Part shown: one piece after another, positions 22,306-34,368 of the stretch
How the letters are laid out: every line of letters starts with the position of its first letter
Position numbering within the stretch: position 1 is the stretch's first letter
Assembly: GCA_047495785.1 (NCBI GenBank)
Contig: JBLDXI010000002.1
Coordinates: 2,666,001 to 2,730,000 of the forward strand
DNA: 64,000 bases
From: Lepidodermella squamata
Lineage: Eukaryota; Gastrotricha
Direction: 5' to 3'
Translations under genes and position numbers: made by a program
Notes under the pieces: generated by a model
The model's database searches: none
What the model was told of the DNA's origin: nothing
Seen by the model: the letters and a program-made list of their open reading frames with translations, nothing else

Positions 22306-24183
22306 ATGGCTAAATTGATTGGAGTTTGCCCGGCTAACGCTGATAAATATCACCTTGGTGCAAAGCAATTGCTATTTTCATTTGATGAAGCTCGTCGAGT
22401 AAGTTTTACTGTTTTTTTCAACTTTGTTTATTCTTCCGTAACATAGATGATTGTCGAATTCACCGAAATTGTACCACAGCCACTGGAAAAAATGTCGTGT
22501 TGTGACTGTTCTGATTGCTCGTGTGTGGTGAATTCCCCGCTGTCTTCTAAAGACTTTACCAAGGCGTGTGTTTTGTCATCAGAGGAAGTTCGGATACTAT
22601 TGTTGGACTCTGTTAATTGTATAAGTTGTCGCAAGAGTGCGGAGGATATGCTTGTTTTAGCTGCTGAGCACAGCTGTCATGCTTTGGATCCACTGGTTAT
22701 TACTGCTGATCATTCTGTGGTAATTGATAGTCGTTTTCATAAAACTGGGGATTGGAGGTCGCTATACCACCTGTTGCACAGCCACGCGTAAGTTTACATC
22801 GATGATGTATTGATAGGGGCTGACTTGATTTATGTTACTCAGAGATGCAGCATTACAGCAAATGGAAAGCATACGTTGTCGACGCTCGTGCCATCCATGT
22901 AGATGCCCTTTTCATTCATTGGAGTCGCAACGACCTAAAACCTCAACGGCTTGGCTGGATATCTGGGCAAATTTGAATGATGATTGCCGGAAAGAGATCA
23001 TCCTTATCAACAGCAAAAGCCTTCTTGAAACTGTCAATTCATTCCTGCGAAGAAACAAGTTTTGCTCCGCGTGTAGAAGCAGAGTTCTTTCAACTTATGA
23101 CGTCTTAGTGGGACACGAAGATCCTGATCACGTGTCTGGCTACTGTGCAAAAATCTTTGGCAAATTTACCGCTTGTTCATCTTCTAATCATATTCATATG
23201 CCTTGTGATGTCGACTTCATATCTTCTTTAATTGCAAGAGCTGAGCCCGATCTGGCTGGAAAGTATGCCATAATTTCATCACGTTTTCTTTTTAATATGT
23301 TTACATTGCCTTATCTTATCGCAGTAATGGGGAGCGACATGCAAATACAATCGAAGCAGCCCAGGAGGAGGTACTAACATGCATTGGCATTCACCTAATC
23401 GAAAAATTTCATCGCTTGGCTGTTCGCATTCGAGCTGAAAGCAACACCTGGAACTTGCTTAGCTATACCTGTCTTTTAGGGTTAAAACGAAAAATAGACT
23501 CGTTTATCAACCAACAGCAAAGCTTAGATTTCATCGAGGCGTTGTGTGCTGATTCAGTTCAGCGACCGATTCCAAAGAAGAAGAAAAAGCCAAAGAAAGG
23601 GGTCAAAAAATCGAAAGAAAAGGCTACTGTTCTAGTTTTGGCTTCACCAGCGTTATCGGATGTTGAAGATGACAACGGATCTAGTAGCGAGGCGGAGTTG
23701 AGTGTAGACTCGCCAATCAGACCAGTTAATTCCAAGTGTTGCTCTCTTACTGGCGGCAAATGTTGTTCCAAATATTGTCAGTGTCGATGCAACGTAGCAG
23801 GTATATCTATGGAGAAATTCAATAATGAAGCGGTTGTTAGCAGTCCTTTCGCAACCATTCCAACTCGCTTTAATTCTTCATTCCTGATCGAGAGTGACGA
23901 GTCAGGTTGTGTCGATTCGCCGGCTTCAGTTCGTTCCAAGTTGACTAAGCGATCGTCAGATGCTGGTCTGCTGAGTGAGATGGATTTCGACGACCCCGGT
24001 TTCATTTCAATTTTGGGTGGCGATGATGAAGATGCGGGTAACTCTGGTGCATTGTCTGACGAAGATTTAAGATTTATTGATTTGAACGAACTGCGAAAGC
24101 AGCGTGATGCTGAACGTCAGCGCGTTCGAGAAAATTTTTACACCCGTCTCGAGCAGCTTGCGGCTTCAAAAACTTCCAAATAA
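22306..24183 (+). CDS. GGNBP2-like protein, paralogue 1
   Basis: Exons 22306-22398, 22447-22787, 22843-23262 and 23325-24183 encode 570 residues. It matches gametogenetin-binding protein 2 (ZNF403) along its length: CISCRKSAEDML (CxxC), CRCPFHSLESQ, a W-x-D-x-W block, FLRRNKFCSACRSRVL, SLIARAEPDLAG, and GERHANTIEAAQEEVLTC across the third intron. It then has a Lys-rich basic patch and an acidic, Ser-rich C-terminal part ending in a charged helix (RQRVRENFYTRLEQL). The family is linked to gametogenesis and proliferation control in mammals; the biochemical function is unclear. A paralogue with the same exon map follows 155 nt downstream. Confidence 0.88.
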
Positions 24184-24338
24184 TGATGATCATGGGCTTT
24201 CGGATAGAAAGAGCTTCAATTTTTTTCGAAATTATTGGAGTCGATTTTGCAATTAATTTGCCTAGTATAAAGAATTTTATTTGTTGCAAACATTATTTTT
24301 TAATTTATATAGGTATCTTTATTAAATTTTTTTGGCCC

Positions 24339-26524
24339 ATGGCCAAATTAGTGGGCGTTCGCCCCGAAACCACTGAAAAATGCCGTCTAGGAGCCAAACA
24401 AATTCTGTTTTCATTCGAAGAAACCCGCCAGGTGAGGTCACTTCCTTGGTTGAAGGCATTATGACATGTATTTTAACTGCAATAATAGATGATCGTCGAA
24501 TTTGAGGCGAAAAGTTTGACAGCTGCTGAAATAAATGTTTTCTGCAAGACTTCGGATTGTTCGAATCTGGAGAAAAACTTTGCATTGCTTATGGAGCATA
24601 ATAAAGTCGACGAGCTGTTCTGCGTGCACCAAAAGGAGATGAGATCGCTGCTAACCGAGACGATTAGCTGCATATCGTGCCGTAAAAGTGCTGAAGAAAT
24701 GTTGAAGTTAGCCGCTGAAACCAATTGCCTAGCATTAGATCCACTGCACATCTCATCTGGCGGTTGCATCACTATCGACCGCCGTTACCAGGCGAAACCG
24801 GGGTTCGCCAAAACTCTTCACCATTTGTTACACTGCCACGCGTATGAGTGTTGCCCATTTTACTGACTGCTGTTGATTTGAGAGAGTATTTCAGAAATCG
24901 CATTTCAACGCACATCGAACCATCGCGTTGTCGCCGCTCTTGTAACACTTGCCGCTGCCCCTTCCACTCTTTGGATTCGCAGCGAGCGAAAACTGCGACG
25001 GGTTGGCTCGATCTCTGGTCGAACCTGAACGAAGAATGTCGAAAAGAAGTAACAACTATCTACGGCGATAGTCTCTTGCAAACCGTGAACTTGTTCTTAC
25101 GCCGTAACAAATTCTGCGCGTCTTGTCGAAGCCGCGTTCTCTCAGCCTATGACGTATTAGTCGGATACGAGCCCGCTAAAAATTTCGAAGGCTACAGCAG
25201 TGAACTGTTCGAGCAGTTTTCCCCGTGTTCGCCATCTCACCACGTTCACGTGCTGGGCAACGTCGACTTCATCTCGTCTCTGATTGCCAGAGCTGAACCA
25301 GATTTAGTCGGAAAGTAAGTTACCTAATCAATATTTCGAAAGCGATAAGATTTTCTCCATGATTTTTCGAGCCAGGAAGCCAATTTCTAGGCCGGGACCA
25401 ACCAGTTCCCATAGCCGAATCATCCTAGTAGTGAGGGGAAATCTTGAAAATATTTCGCTATTTCTTAAGGTGGAATTACGATTTTGAATGGAAAAATGGG
25501 CAACATGTTTTCTTCAAAATATCGCTATTTTAAAAAATCAGAGCAATCAACGCACATCGTAGAATATTTTTCAATAGTCTAGAAAACGTCCAATGTGGAA
25601 AAATTCGTCATTCTAACGCCTCAGTTTCATTTTTTAATAACTTTTCATTTTTAAATTTTTGCTATTTTTTTTAGCAAAGTTGAGCGGCATGCGACTAACA
25701 TGAAGGAAGCGCAAGAGGAAATGTTGACCTGTGTTGGCCTGTACCTACTGGACCGCTTTCAGCGATTATCCGTGCGTCTTAAAGCCGAGCACAACACATG
25801 GGACCTGCTAATATACTCCTGTTGGGTCGGTCTCAAGCGTAAAGTGGACAGTTTTGCGGATCAGCATCGCGGCACTGACGACATCGACGCTCTTTGCGCC
25901 GAGTTGGAGGTTCAGCGGCCGTTGGTCAAGAAAAAGAAGAAGAAAGCGAAGAAAGACGCGAGGAAGTCTCGACAGAAATCTTCGCCCATCCTACCGGGCG
26001 AGGTGGAGGAAGAGAACCTGGGTACCGGGAGTGAGGCGGAAGAGCCGAAAACACCAACGGATGTTAATGCCGATTGCCACGATACTTGGGAGCCGGTTCA
26101 ATGCTCCTCGTCTCATTCCGACGAATCTTGCTCTAAGGATTGCAAAAACAGCGGTGATGAGGAATTCAGTCTACCACCCGTTGTTGATAGTGGCAAATTA
26201 CCGTGCCCGATTTCGCACCTTTCAACTCGTTTTAGCTCAATGTTGAAAGCTGATAGCGACGAATCTGGCCGCGGTACCTCAGCCTCGTCTCAAAAGCGAC
26301 CTGGTCGAAAAGAAATCGACTTCAGTGATCCTGAATTTCTATCCGCGTGTTTTTGCGACGGCGATGACGATGATGATGACTGCGAAATTTTGTCGGAGGA
26401 AGAGTTACGGTGTTATGACCTGAAAAAATTGCGAAAACAGCGCGAAATTGAGGGCCAGCGCGTTCGTGAGCGGTTTTACAGCCGCCTTAGTCAATTAGCC
26501 GCGTCAAAAATCGAAAAGAACTAA
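24339..26524 (+). CDS. GGNBP2-like protein, paralogue 2
   Basis: Exons 24339-24431, 24489-24841, 24895-25314 and 25675-26524 encode 571 residues. Intron positions and phases (0, 2, 2) are identical to paralogue 1, so this is a tandem duplicate. It has the same blocks: ISCRKSAEEML, CRCPFHSLDSQ, FLRRNKFCASCRSRVL, LIARAEPDLVG and VERHATNMKEAQEEMLTC. The C terminus has a longer basic patch (VKKKKKKAKK) and an Asp-rich run (DGDDDDDDCE). The last intron is 360 nt, much longer than the others in this set, and nothing was recognised in it. The next gene (D2HGDH) starts only 59 nt after the stop, without an AATAAA between, supporting co-transcription. Confidence 0.88.
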
Positions 26525-26583
26525 CAACAATTATTTTGCCCATAATGTAATTTATTCTTAAATTTTTATATTCATAATAGGCC

Positions 26584-28098
26584 ATGTTATCGAAGAAATT
26601 AATATATCGATTATGTTCGACGCTTTCAACGGCCCAACGCTTCCCTGCTTTGAAATTGAAGCGAAAATCGTCTTATTCCGAATTGAATGACCAAGACCTA
26701 AAAATATTCAAAGAAATTCTCAATAATGAACCCGGCCGGGTGGTAACTGACGCGGACCAGTTGGTTGACTACAACGTTGATTGGATGAAAACTTGTCATG
26801 GCCAGAGCAAATTAGCGTTACTTCCGAGGACGTCGCAAGAAGTTTCGGCCATTTTGAAGTATTGCAACGAACGGCGGCTAGCTGTATCACCCCGTGGCGG
26901 TAACACTGGCCTGGTTGGCGGGACTGTCCCGGTTTTCGACGAAATAGCCCTCTCAATGCGGCTGATGAATAAAATTGATTCAATCGACTCGACTAGCGGC
27001 ATCGTGACATGTGAGGCTGGTGTAATTCTCGATAATTTGGACAAGGCCGTGGCAGAGCACGGATTTACAGTCCCACTCGATTTAGGAGCCAGGCATAGTT
27101 GTCAAATCGGTGGGAATCTATCGACAAACGCTGGTGGGGTTCGGTTGTTACGCTACGGCTCACTTCGCGCTAATGTACTCGGCCTTGAATTCGTGAAAGC
27201 TGACGGCGAAATTGTAGACTGCCTATCGAAAATGCGTAAAGATAACACTGGCTTCGATTTGAAGTCACTCATGATAGGGGCGGAGGGAACATTGGGTATT
27301 ATCACCAAAGTCGCTCTTCTCTGCCCGCCGAAACCACAATCAGTCAATGTCTGCCTAGTAGCACTCAAGTCTTTCGACGATATTTTGAGATTTTTCAAAT
27401 TAACGCGCCGATTTTTATCGGAAATATTGTCAGCCTTCGAGTTTTTCGACCTCAACTCGAGTCAAGTTGTTGAAGAACATTTGCATCAACGCGTGCCTGT
27501 TGGAAATTTTCAGTCACCTTACTACGTTTTAATCGAAACCAGCGGTTCAAAGCATGAGCATGATTTTGAAAAACTGGAATTATTAACGGATGAAGTGCTG
27601 AAATCGGGTCTTTGCTCTGAAAATGATATCGTTCTAGCGAGTGATTTGACCCAACAAAAGCAAATTTGGAAAATTCGAGATGAAATTTCAGTGGCGTTGC
27701 AAAAAGATGGCTACGTCTACAAGTTCGATATATCTCTGCCTCAGCCTGAATTTCCGCGAATGCATCAAACAATTCGTGATCGGATTTCTGCGCTAGGAAA
27801 ATCGAAATTTCGAGTCGCAAGTTACGGCCACGTTGGCGACGGAAATTTACACCTGAACATAACGTCACCATCCTATGATGCGCAAATAGCCGCGGCTCTC
27901 GATCCGTTCATTTTCGAACAGGTCGCCAAAGTTGGCGGTTCAATAAGCGCCGAGCATGGCCTTGGATTACGAAAGCGAAAATATATTGGCTATTCGAAAA
28001 GCCAGGAAGCAATCGGACTAATGCGGTCGATGAAGAAATTATTCGATCCTAACGGAATTTTGAATCCCTATAAAACCGTTGATCCCGATTTGGATTAG
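26584..28098 (+). CDS. D2HGDH: D-2-hydroxyglutarate dehydrogenase, mitochondrial
   Basis: A single exon of 504 residues. It is an FAD-linked oxidase that converts D-2-hydroxyglutarate to 2-oxoglutarate in mitochondria. The N terminus is basic and Ser/Thr-rich, as expected for a targeting peptide. The FAD-binding PCMH domain has PRGGNTGLVGGTVP at about residues 103-116 and GAEGTLGIIT further on. The C-terminal FAD-oxidase domain has SYGHVGDGNLHLNI (about 413-426), with metal/substrate-binding histidines, and EHGLGLRKRKYIG near the end. The start codon follows directly after TTCATAATAG-GCC, which looks like a trans-splice acceptor; the upstream stop is 59 nt away. It sits between paralogue 2 of GGNBP2 and SLC36. 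Confidence 0.93.
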   Translation: MLSKKLIYRLCSTLSTAQRFPALKLKRKSSYSELNDQDLKIFKEILNNEPGRVVTDADQLVDYNVDWMKTCHGQSKLALLPRTSQEVSAILKYCNERRLAVSPRGGNTGLVGGTVPVFDEIALSMRLMNKIDSIDSTSGIVTCEAGVILDNLDKAVAEHGFTVPLDLGARHSCQIGGNLSTNAGGVRLLRYGSLRANVLGLEFVKADGEIVDCLSKMRKDNTGFDLKSLMIGAEGTLGIITKVALLCPPKPQSVNVCLVALKSFDDILRFFKLTRRFLSEILSAFEFFDLNSSQVVEEHLHQRVPVGNFQSPYYVLIETSGSKHEHDFEKLELLTDEVLKSGLCSENDIVLASDLTQQKQIWKIRDEISVALQKDGYVYKFDISLPQPEFPRMHQTIRDRISALGKSKFRVASYGHVGDGNLHLNITSPSYDAQIAAALDPFIFEQVAKVGGSISAEHGLGLRKRKYIGYSKSQEAIGLMRSMKKLFDPNGILNPYKTVDPDLD

Positions 28099-28214
28099 AT
28101 AATATTTATGTGCTGCTTTCAGTCTGTGATTTAATTGATATCTAAGGAGGATTATTTTATTTTTTGAACCGAAGATTTCTTCCCTTGATTTTTTTCTAAT
28201 TTTTTTAGTGTTTT

Positions 28215-31200
28215 ATGGGAAGTTTATTCTCAATGGCTGGACAAAATGACGATATTTTGCTGTTATCAGGCGCCCACCATGAGAGAGCTTTGTCACCCAT
28301 TGACCTGACAAGTGATCCTATCGACCACAGCGCAATCGCAGACACACCTAATGCTCAACCCAGCGTACTGGGGCGTCTCTCGGTCAATCCTACAGAAATC
28401 ACACGGCGGCACCCTGCGACCGAAATCGCGACAGGTGGCGACCCGTTTGTAGCAGATACGTCGAAAGCCGCCTTAATCAATGACAGTCTCGAGGGCGGCC
28501 TAGGCGCAAGTGGAGAGACGGAGCCCCCCGATGACGGCCCGAGTGATTACCACGACGCGGGCGAGGACCACCCGCCGACCAGCCTCATCGAAACCTTCAT
28601 CAATTTTATGAAGGGGAACATCGGAACCGGTGTTCTAGCTATGCCTGATGCTATAAAGAACGCAGGGTTGTTCTTCGGTACTGCCAGCTTAATGGCCCTC
28701 GGAATTCTTTCAACCTACTGCTGTCATCAATTGCTCCACGTTTATACAAGTGTTTCTAATGGCAAACCAATGGGCTACGCTCGAGTAGCTGAGCTGACTT
28801 TCTTTAAGGCCGGCGGCAGTTTTCGGAGGTTTTCCAAGATTTCTCGGTATATTATCGACACGTTCCTGGTTGTGACTCAAATCGGGTTTTGTTGTGTCTA
28901 CATTTTGTTCTGTTCCAAGTAGGTCACTTTTGATTGTCTTATCGCTCGCCTAATCTTGTTTCAACCCTCAGGATGATAAAACAAGTGGTTGATAGTCAAA
29001 TAGCCCCTGGTTCTGGTCCGTCCATTCAAGTGTATGAATCAGCAGTTCTCGCCCTGCTGATTCCTTACTGCTTTGTGACAACTTTGAAAGTGCTTTCAAT
29101 ATTTACGCTCTTTGCTAATATCGCAACTATAACAACACTAATCGTCGTGCTGCAGTATGTTTTCCGCAATCTACAGCCAACTGAAGATGTCGCTTGGTAT
29201 CCTACAGATTTCAACACCGTTCCGGTGAGTAAAAATATAAATCTACCTTCTAGTTTTCCAGTGAAAGCTGCAAATTTTAATGACGTAAGAGTGGCGGTCT
29301 AAAATTTTCAAAGTGAAGTGAAAAATCTTACAATTGGAAAGTTCCACTAGCGCTCTAAAACACATTAGAAATGCAATACATTTCAAGGCTGGGGGCGTCG
29401 TTCGACCGATCGGGGTTTCATCAGCAAACGGTGCAACGCTATCAGGTTGAGTTTCACCGGCTTGTTCAGTTTCGTGACCATTAGGCAGCTGCTGGTATGG
29501 TGTCGCTAAATCCCCATCATGACTCTTCGTCGGATTCCATTTCAGTATCGGCACAGTAGGTCGGAGCTAGTCGTCCGATTCGCTGAGCTTAATCCCATTT
29601 TCGAAAAGTTCGCTCAACTACCAAAATGCTGCATTCTGGACCGGTACATGCGCGTGAAATTTACATAAGTTATCAGATCTTTTCCGTATCCTGATGTGTC
29701 AAGAGGTCCATATTCTGATAATACATATAGCGGCAGGTAAACGAGGCGCTATTTACAGTACACACAAAAGTCAGGTCGGCAAGAACTGCTGGAAATAAAT
29801 GTGAAAAATGAGCGTAAATATAAAATTTAGAGCCAAAATTAAAGAATTAAATTCTTATCAAGATGACGCTAAAACCCTCGAAAACGACGAGTAAGGTGTT
29901 GTCGATGACGTTGTCGGGTGTGATTCAACGGTGCTGCTACTAGGGGTTGAGAGGACGGATGGCGGAGAGGACGAAGGAGGTAAAGATGCAGTAGAAGGTG
30001 TATCCGAAGTTGAGCAAATCCTCCACAAGACGCATAAGGGCGAATCGTCCGCCATGGCAAAACAAACACAAAACAAGATTCCTAAAGTGAAATATTGTTT
30101 TTATACTCCATGGAGCTATGTAAATGACCGTGTGAGAAAGACGATATGCTAATGAGCATGATTTTACAATCAAAGCCTTGATCTTGAAAGGATGCAACCA
30201 GAGGCAAGTCAGATAGCAGGATAAAACTGATGTGGCAGTGACCCAAAAGTCTCCTTTCTTGCCGTCGTCAACGGCAACGGCGACCTTTATTTTTCTTTTA
30301 ATTCAAACATAACAGTAAACATAACACAGTAAAATAATTAAAATTTTTTATTTATTTTGAAAATTGCGCGCGTATTTATCGCTCTTTTGTGTGTACTGTA
30401 TCTCCTTTCCGCAATTTATCGGGAGGTCGTTTAGAAAGTCGGAATAACGTGAAAACGCAAACGAAAATCATATCATTATGGAGCGATGAAAGCCATTCGC
30501 GAAAATGAATTATAGGTGATATAGCTAAATTGCCAATTGAGACGCCATCGAATGACCCTTCAGCCCAACATGACAATATGACAAAGTGAGGTTGGACGAG
30601 AGAACAAAACGATTCAATGGTGTAGACGACATCGGTGGCGATGCCGGTTAGTTGATAGCTTGATTTGAATGCAGAGGGCGAGAAACTTGAGCCACTGGCC
30701 GCTGGCATGTTGTCGAAGTTGGTGCTGAAACGGACGGAGGGAGGCGCGGGAATTCCTCGCCTTGCCCGGACCTTGCCCGGACCTTGCCCAGCGCTTTTAG
30801 TATCATGACGATGATTCATCGAATCTCTTCTGAAGAAGAAATTTCTTGCACCAAGGTGATAAATTTGTTTCAGGGTGGGATAGAGCGGGTAACGCAGAAA
30901 ATGCACATGGGTGAAGTCGCCCGGAGGTTCGCTCATGTTATTCTCGGAGTTCATTTGAAAATCGCCAAGGGAAGTTGGGTTCGTATGGCATTCGAGCGGC
31001 GGCAGCTATTTGCCATCGAGCCGACAACAGTTTCGTGATTTGGCCTTCGCAAACCGCCGAAGTCAGATCTTGGCATCCCTGGATCAACTCGAGCTAAACA
31101 AGTAACATGAGATCAATTTTATTGAGCAGAATACGGGCGTCGACGCAGGTACCAAATTTCGAAATTGCCAGCCGGTTAACGATCGTGATTATAAAAATTT

Positions 31201-32020
31201 CACCAACTTGTAGCGATGAACTAGTGTAAAGGGGTCAGTCCGCGAGTTATATCTCCGGAGTTTTTTGAAGCAACTTTGGATGATGATAGAATTAGCTCAA
31301 TTATTCAATTTTTTAGTTCTCATCTGAAATTTCGCTAAATTTGTTTTGCATTTTTAGCTATTTTTTGGAACTGCCATGTTTGCATTCGAGTCAATTGGAC
31401 TGATTCTGCCCATCGAAAACCGCATGAAGGATCGCGATGAATTCCACCATTGGAACGGCCTGCTATCGACCTGCATGATTTGCATCATCTGCCTCTACTG
31501 CACTATGGGCTTCTACGGCTACCTAGCTTTCGGCGCCGAATCGCAAATGATTCTGTCGAACATGCCGGACAACAGCTGGCTATACCTGTCAATCAAACTG
31601 CTTTACGGCACCTCAATTTTCATTTCCTACAACCTCCAGTTATACGTGCCAATCCAAATCGTGTACCCCAGCCTGAAGAAAATGGTCAATAAGCCGTGGT
31701 TTGACAAATATGGCGAGTACCTATTCCGGACTGCTATGGTCATCTTCACATACGGCCTCGCTATCGGCATCCCGTGCCTCGAACTCATGATCAGTTTATT
31801 CGGCGCCCTGGCCTCCAGCGGTCTTGCCCTGATTTTCCCGCCCATTCTCGAGGTCGTCGCCTGCTTCCATAAGGGCCAACGTCACAAATTGACGCCGTTG
31901 CTGGTCGCGAAAAACGTGATCATTTGCTCCATCGGCGTTTCTGGAACAGTAATTGGGACATTCACGTCAATCCAGGCTATCGTCGACGCCCTCGGCAAAC
32001 CAGACGGCTGTAACTCGTGA
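28215..32020 (+). CDS. SLC36-type proton-coupled amino-acid transporter
   Basis: Exons 28215-28918, 28972-29224 and 31358-32020 encode 539 residues. It belongs to the amino acid/auxin permease family. An acidic cytosolic N-terminal region of about 125 residues is followed by the first membrane helix with MKGNIGTGVLAMP, then further helices; the phase-0 last intron splits NTVP and LFFGTAMFAFESIG, a conserved block in SLC36 proteins. It ends after GTFTSIQAI. The transporter would move small amino acids with protons at the plasma membrane or lysosome. The start codon is 116 nt after the D2HGDH stop, behind a TTTTTTTAG acceptor-like site. The last intron is 2133 nt, by far the largest here, and contains an antisense ORF. 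A polyA signal AATAAA is at 32196-32201. Confidence 0.9.
29225..31357. other. Large intron of SLC36 gene with antisense coding-like segments
   Basis: Introns around it are about 50-60 nt, so 2133 nt is an outlier. Besides the ORF at 30376-30954, there are minus-strand coding-like pieces at 29500-29780 and 29940-30197, one with a membrane-like segment (FGYTFYCIFTSFVLSAI). An 11-bp unit CCTTGCCCGGA is repeated about 2.7 times at 30760-30789. Exon structure on the minus strand could not be resolved. Confidence 0.4.
30376..30954 (-). CDS. Possible nested antisense gene in SLC36 intron
   Basis: An open frame of 192 codons starts at a genuine ATG (MNSENNMSEPPGD) and ends 15-30 nt before an AATAAATAAA stretch on the same strand. 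It lies inside an intron, so it is not a shadow of coding sequence on the other strand. The middle is basic and Gly/Pro-rich; the C-terminal half has hydrophobic segments (FVILSCWAEG, MIFVCVFTLF). I recognise no family, and additional exons may exist on either side. A run of this length is unlikely by chance in non-coding DNA of this composition, but composition effects cannot be excluded. Confidence 0.35.
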   Translation of the reverse strand: MNSENNMSEPPGDFTHVHFLRYPLYPTLKQIYHLGARNFFFRRDSMNHRHDTKSAGQGPGKVRARRGIPAPPSVRFSTNFDNMPAASGSSFSPSAFKSSYQLTGIATDVVYTIESFCSLVQPHFVILSCWAEGSFDGVSIGNLAISPIIHFREWLSSLHNDMIFVCVFTLFRLSKRPPDKLRKGDTVHTKER

Positions 32021-32824
32021 GCGAAAAAAGCGCCAATATATCGAAATTAACATATGCAATTCTATTAGTATACCGCCGTGATTCTAGAGCTTTCTGCTTT
32101 TATACCATACTTTAATTTTTATTTAGGATGTTAATTATTATGATTTTGTCTAGTTTTTTCTGTCAGTATTAAAATTTGTGTTGATTTTTTAACGAAATAA
32201 AGACGGTGAAATTAGGTGAGGGGTGGCTGGTGATATGAGACAAGGCTTGACAATAAAATGAAAAATGATTTCTACATCAGAGTGTTTTTTTCATTTCTGA
32301 ACTGAAAGCTGAACCGAATGTGAATAAACAAGCCGATTCGATCAAGGCAAAACTCTTCCACGAGAAATGCTAGCGAGCCAAGCCGAGAAATGTAGTTAGA
32401 AAAATCTAGTTTTCTGGATCAGATTAAGCTTATAATCCTCGCTATCATAAATTTAAAATATCCACCTTAATTTTATAATTTTTAACTTTATGCGATATAT
32501 TCATCCTCTTTTATACTCTAAAAAAACTGGTTATCAAATTTCGGGACTCCAGAAATAATTGCCGAGCTGCCTAGTAAAATCCGTATTCTGGAACCTAGAG
32601 CGAGGTTATTGCTACTCAAGCGAGATAAAAGAAAGCAGCGCGACACGCATTTTTCATTTAGCCCGATGATTCATGCCAACATCACACACACGCATGTTTA
32701 ATGCCAGCGGTATAGTGCGTGGCTTTTGATCGATGGCTGCGTTATAATGCTGCAAAATGCGCACCTTGAGTTATTCGACCTGTTTTGGTTACTTCTTTAT
32801 CATCCGCCTTAATTATTATTGGCC
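32021..32824. other. Intergenic, 3' UTR of SLC36 and promoter of next gene
   Basis: Contains polyA signals at 32196-32201 and near 32253. Nothing else recognised. Confidence 0.5.
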
Positions 32825-34368
32825 ATGTCGTCTGAAGACGCTGTTGCTTCTACTGCCGAAGAAGACTTTGAAGTTTTGGAAGGGACTCAACAGAACCAAG
32901 AACAACGGTTGGGTCTCTCGAAAACAAAATCCTGGTCGATACCTGTTGATGCAATATCCGGCAATGCTACAACGCTCCTGCCTATTCTCGACGTTTGCGA
33001 GATCCGTGGGTGCCAGCGAGAAGTTGCGGGTGTGGCTTGTTACCATTGCGGCAAGCGGCTTTGCGAGTTGGACACCATGCTACACCGCGAAAAAATTGCC
33101 GACGAGCTACTCCAAACTGTCAGAGGCGTAAGATATTATTTTCCTATCTTACCGAAAATTACCATCATAATTAATAGCTTCAAAAACGAGTTAATTCTCT
33201 GCAGAGCTCTTCAGATTCAGAGTTCATCTTGGCGAAACTTGACAAGTACTTCCTCGAGAAGCAAACAACTCATGCGAAACAGGAAATTGAAAAATGGGGA
33301 GCTGATACGAAAGATGCCCTATCAGCGATGATTGACAAGCGAGTTGCCGAATTGTTGGCAAGGGCTCAGGCGATACAAACTCTCGAACGAACACGTGTCA
33401 ATGAAGCGCGTGATAAATTGGCAACGATGAAGGAAAAATTCGAAAAACTGGGCCAAGTGGCTCATTCTTTAGAGTTTGAGCGAATCCAGCGACTTGACCT
33501 AGCTGCGATCGGAAGCCAGGTTGCAGAAGCCTCGACTGAGCTGATCTATCTCGAAAATGTGAATGTCGCTGTTCCAAAGTTTCGGCGGCACGATGGCGTC
33601 GATCATTTCACAGAAAAACTCGAGGAAAAATTCGTATCTACCGCTGAATGTGTTGGGGAGGTGAAGAGCTTAGCCGAATTCAAATTGGACATCGATTCCG
33701 AAGAGGTAGTAATTTATAAGTTTTGGCTAAATAATCATAAAAAGCGCCCGTTTTGCAAGCGTATGGCGAAAGTTACCCCACTAATGCCACTGATCCCGAA
33801 GCCTAAAGGTTCATCTTCGGTAAATATTTCGTTTATTTCCAATGCCAAACATGTTTAGTTTTTAATTCAGCTCATGTTTATGCCGGTTACCTTCGACAAC
33901 CAAATTCCAGGTAGCTGCGTCAAAATCGTCTCAGATGGTTTGATTGCCGAGAAAGACTTCAAAGCTAAGAACGACAATTCCTATGATAGTACTTCCTTGC
34001 TTCCGATTTACGTTCGGAAAGCTCCTGATACAGCTCTCAATCGATTCATCTGCAAATCATCCCGACCATTGCGTGTTGGAGAGAGCTTCAAGCTGTCGGT
34101 TGTGTCCGAGACCACAGGCAGTGATTCTGCCAAGTTTGACGTGTTTTTGGTCCAGTCTGAATCCTGGTTTCCCAACGCGGAGGTTTTATGCCGCGCGGCT
34201 GTAAACGGCGAATCGACTTTAGTGACGCGCCAATCAGATGGCACTGCGAGTATTGGCGATCAGACATTCACGCTTCCAGCCACCAGTCGCGACGTATGGC
34301 TGTATGTAAATTTAAATGGGACTGCTAATGCTTTAAAAATCGAGCAACAACTACAACAAACTGACTGA
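32825..34368 (+). CDS. B-box-like zinc-finger and coiled-coil protein (TRIM-like, no RING)
   Basis: Exons 32825-33127, 33205-33819 and 33871-34368, all phase 0, encode 471 residues. An acidic N terminus precedes a Cys/His motif (CEIRGCQREVAG, CYHCGKRLCELD, then His) at about residues 58-90 that resembles a B-box. A charged helical region of about 120 residues follows, predicted as coiled coil from its heptad-like Lys/Glu/Leu pattern. The C-terminal third (exon 3) is beta-rich with no recognised domain. There is no RING finger upstream, so it is not an obvious ubiquitin ligase. A 39-nt in-frame stretch with GTAGTA and AAAAAG ends (about 33705-33743) could be an alternative intron. The family assignment is tentative. 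Confidence 0.65.

Noticed and set aside
22306-26524. FAM193-type assignment, based on the charged C-terminal helix
   Set aside because: The CxxC, CRCPFHSL, AEP-DL-G and AQEE-LTC blocks match GGNBP2 along the whole protein, which fits better.
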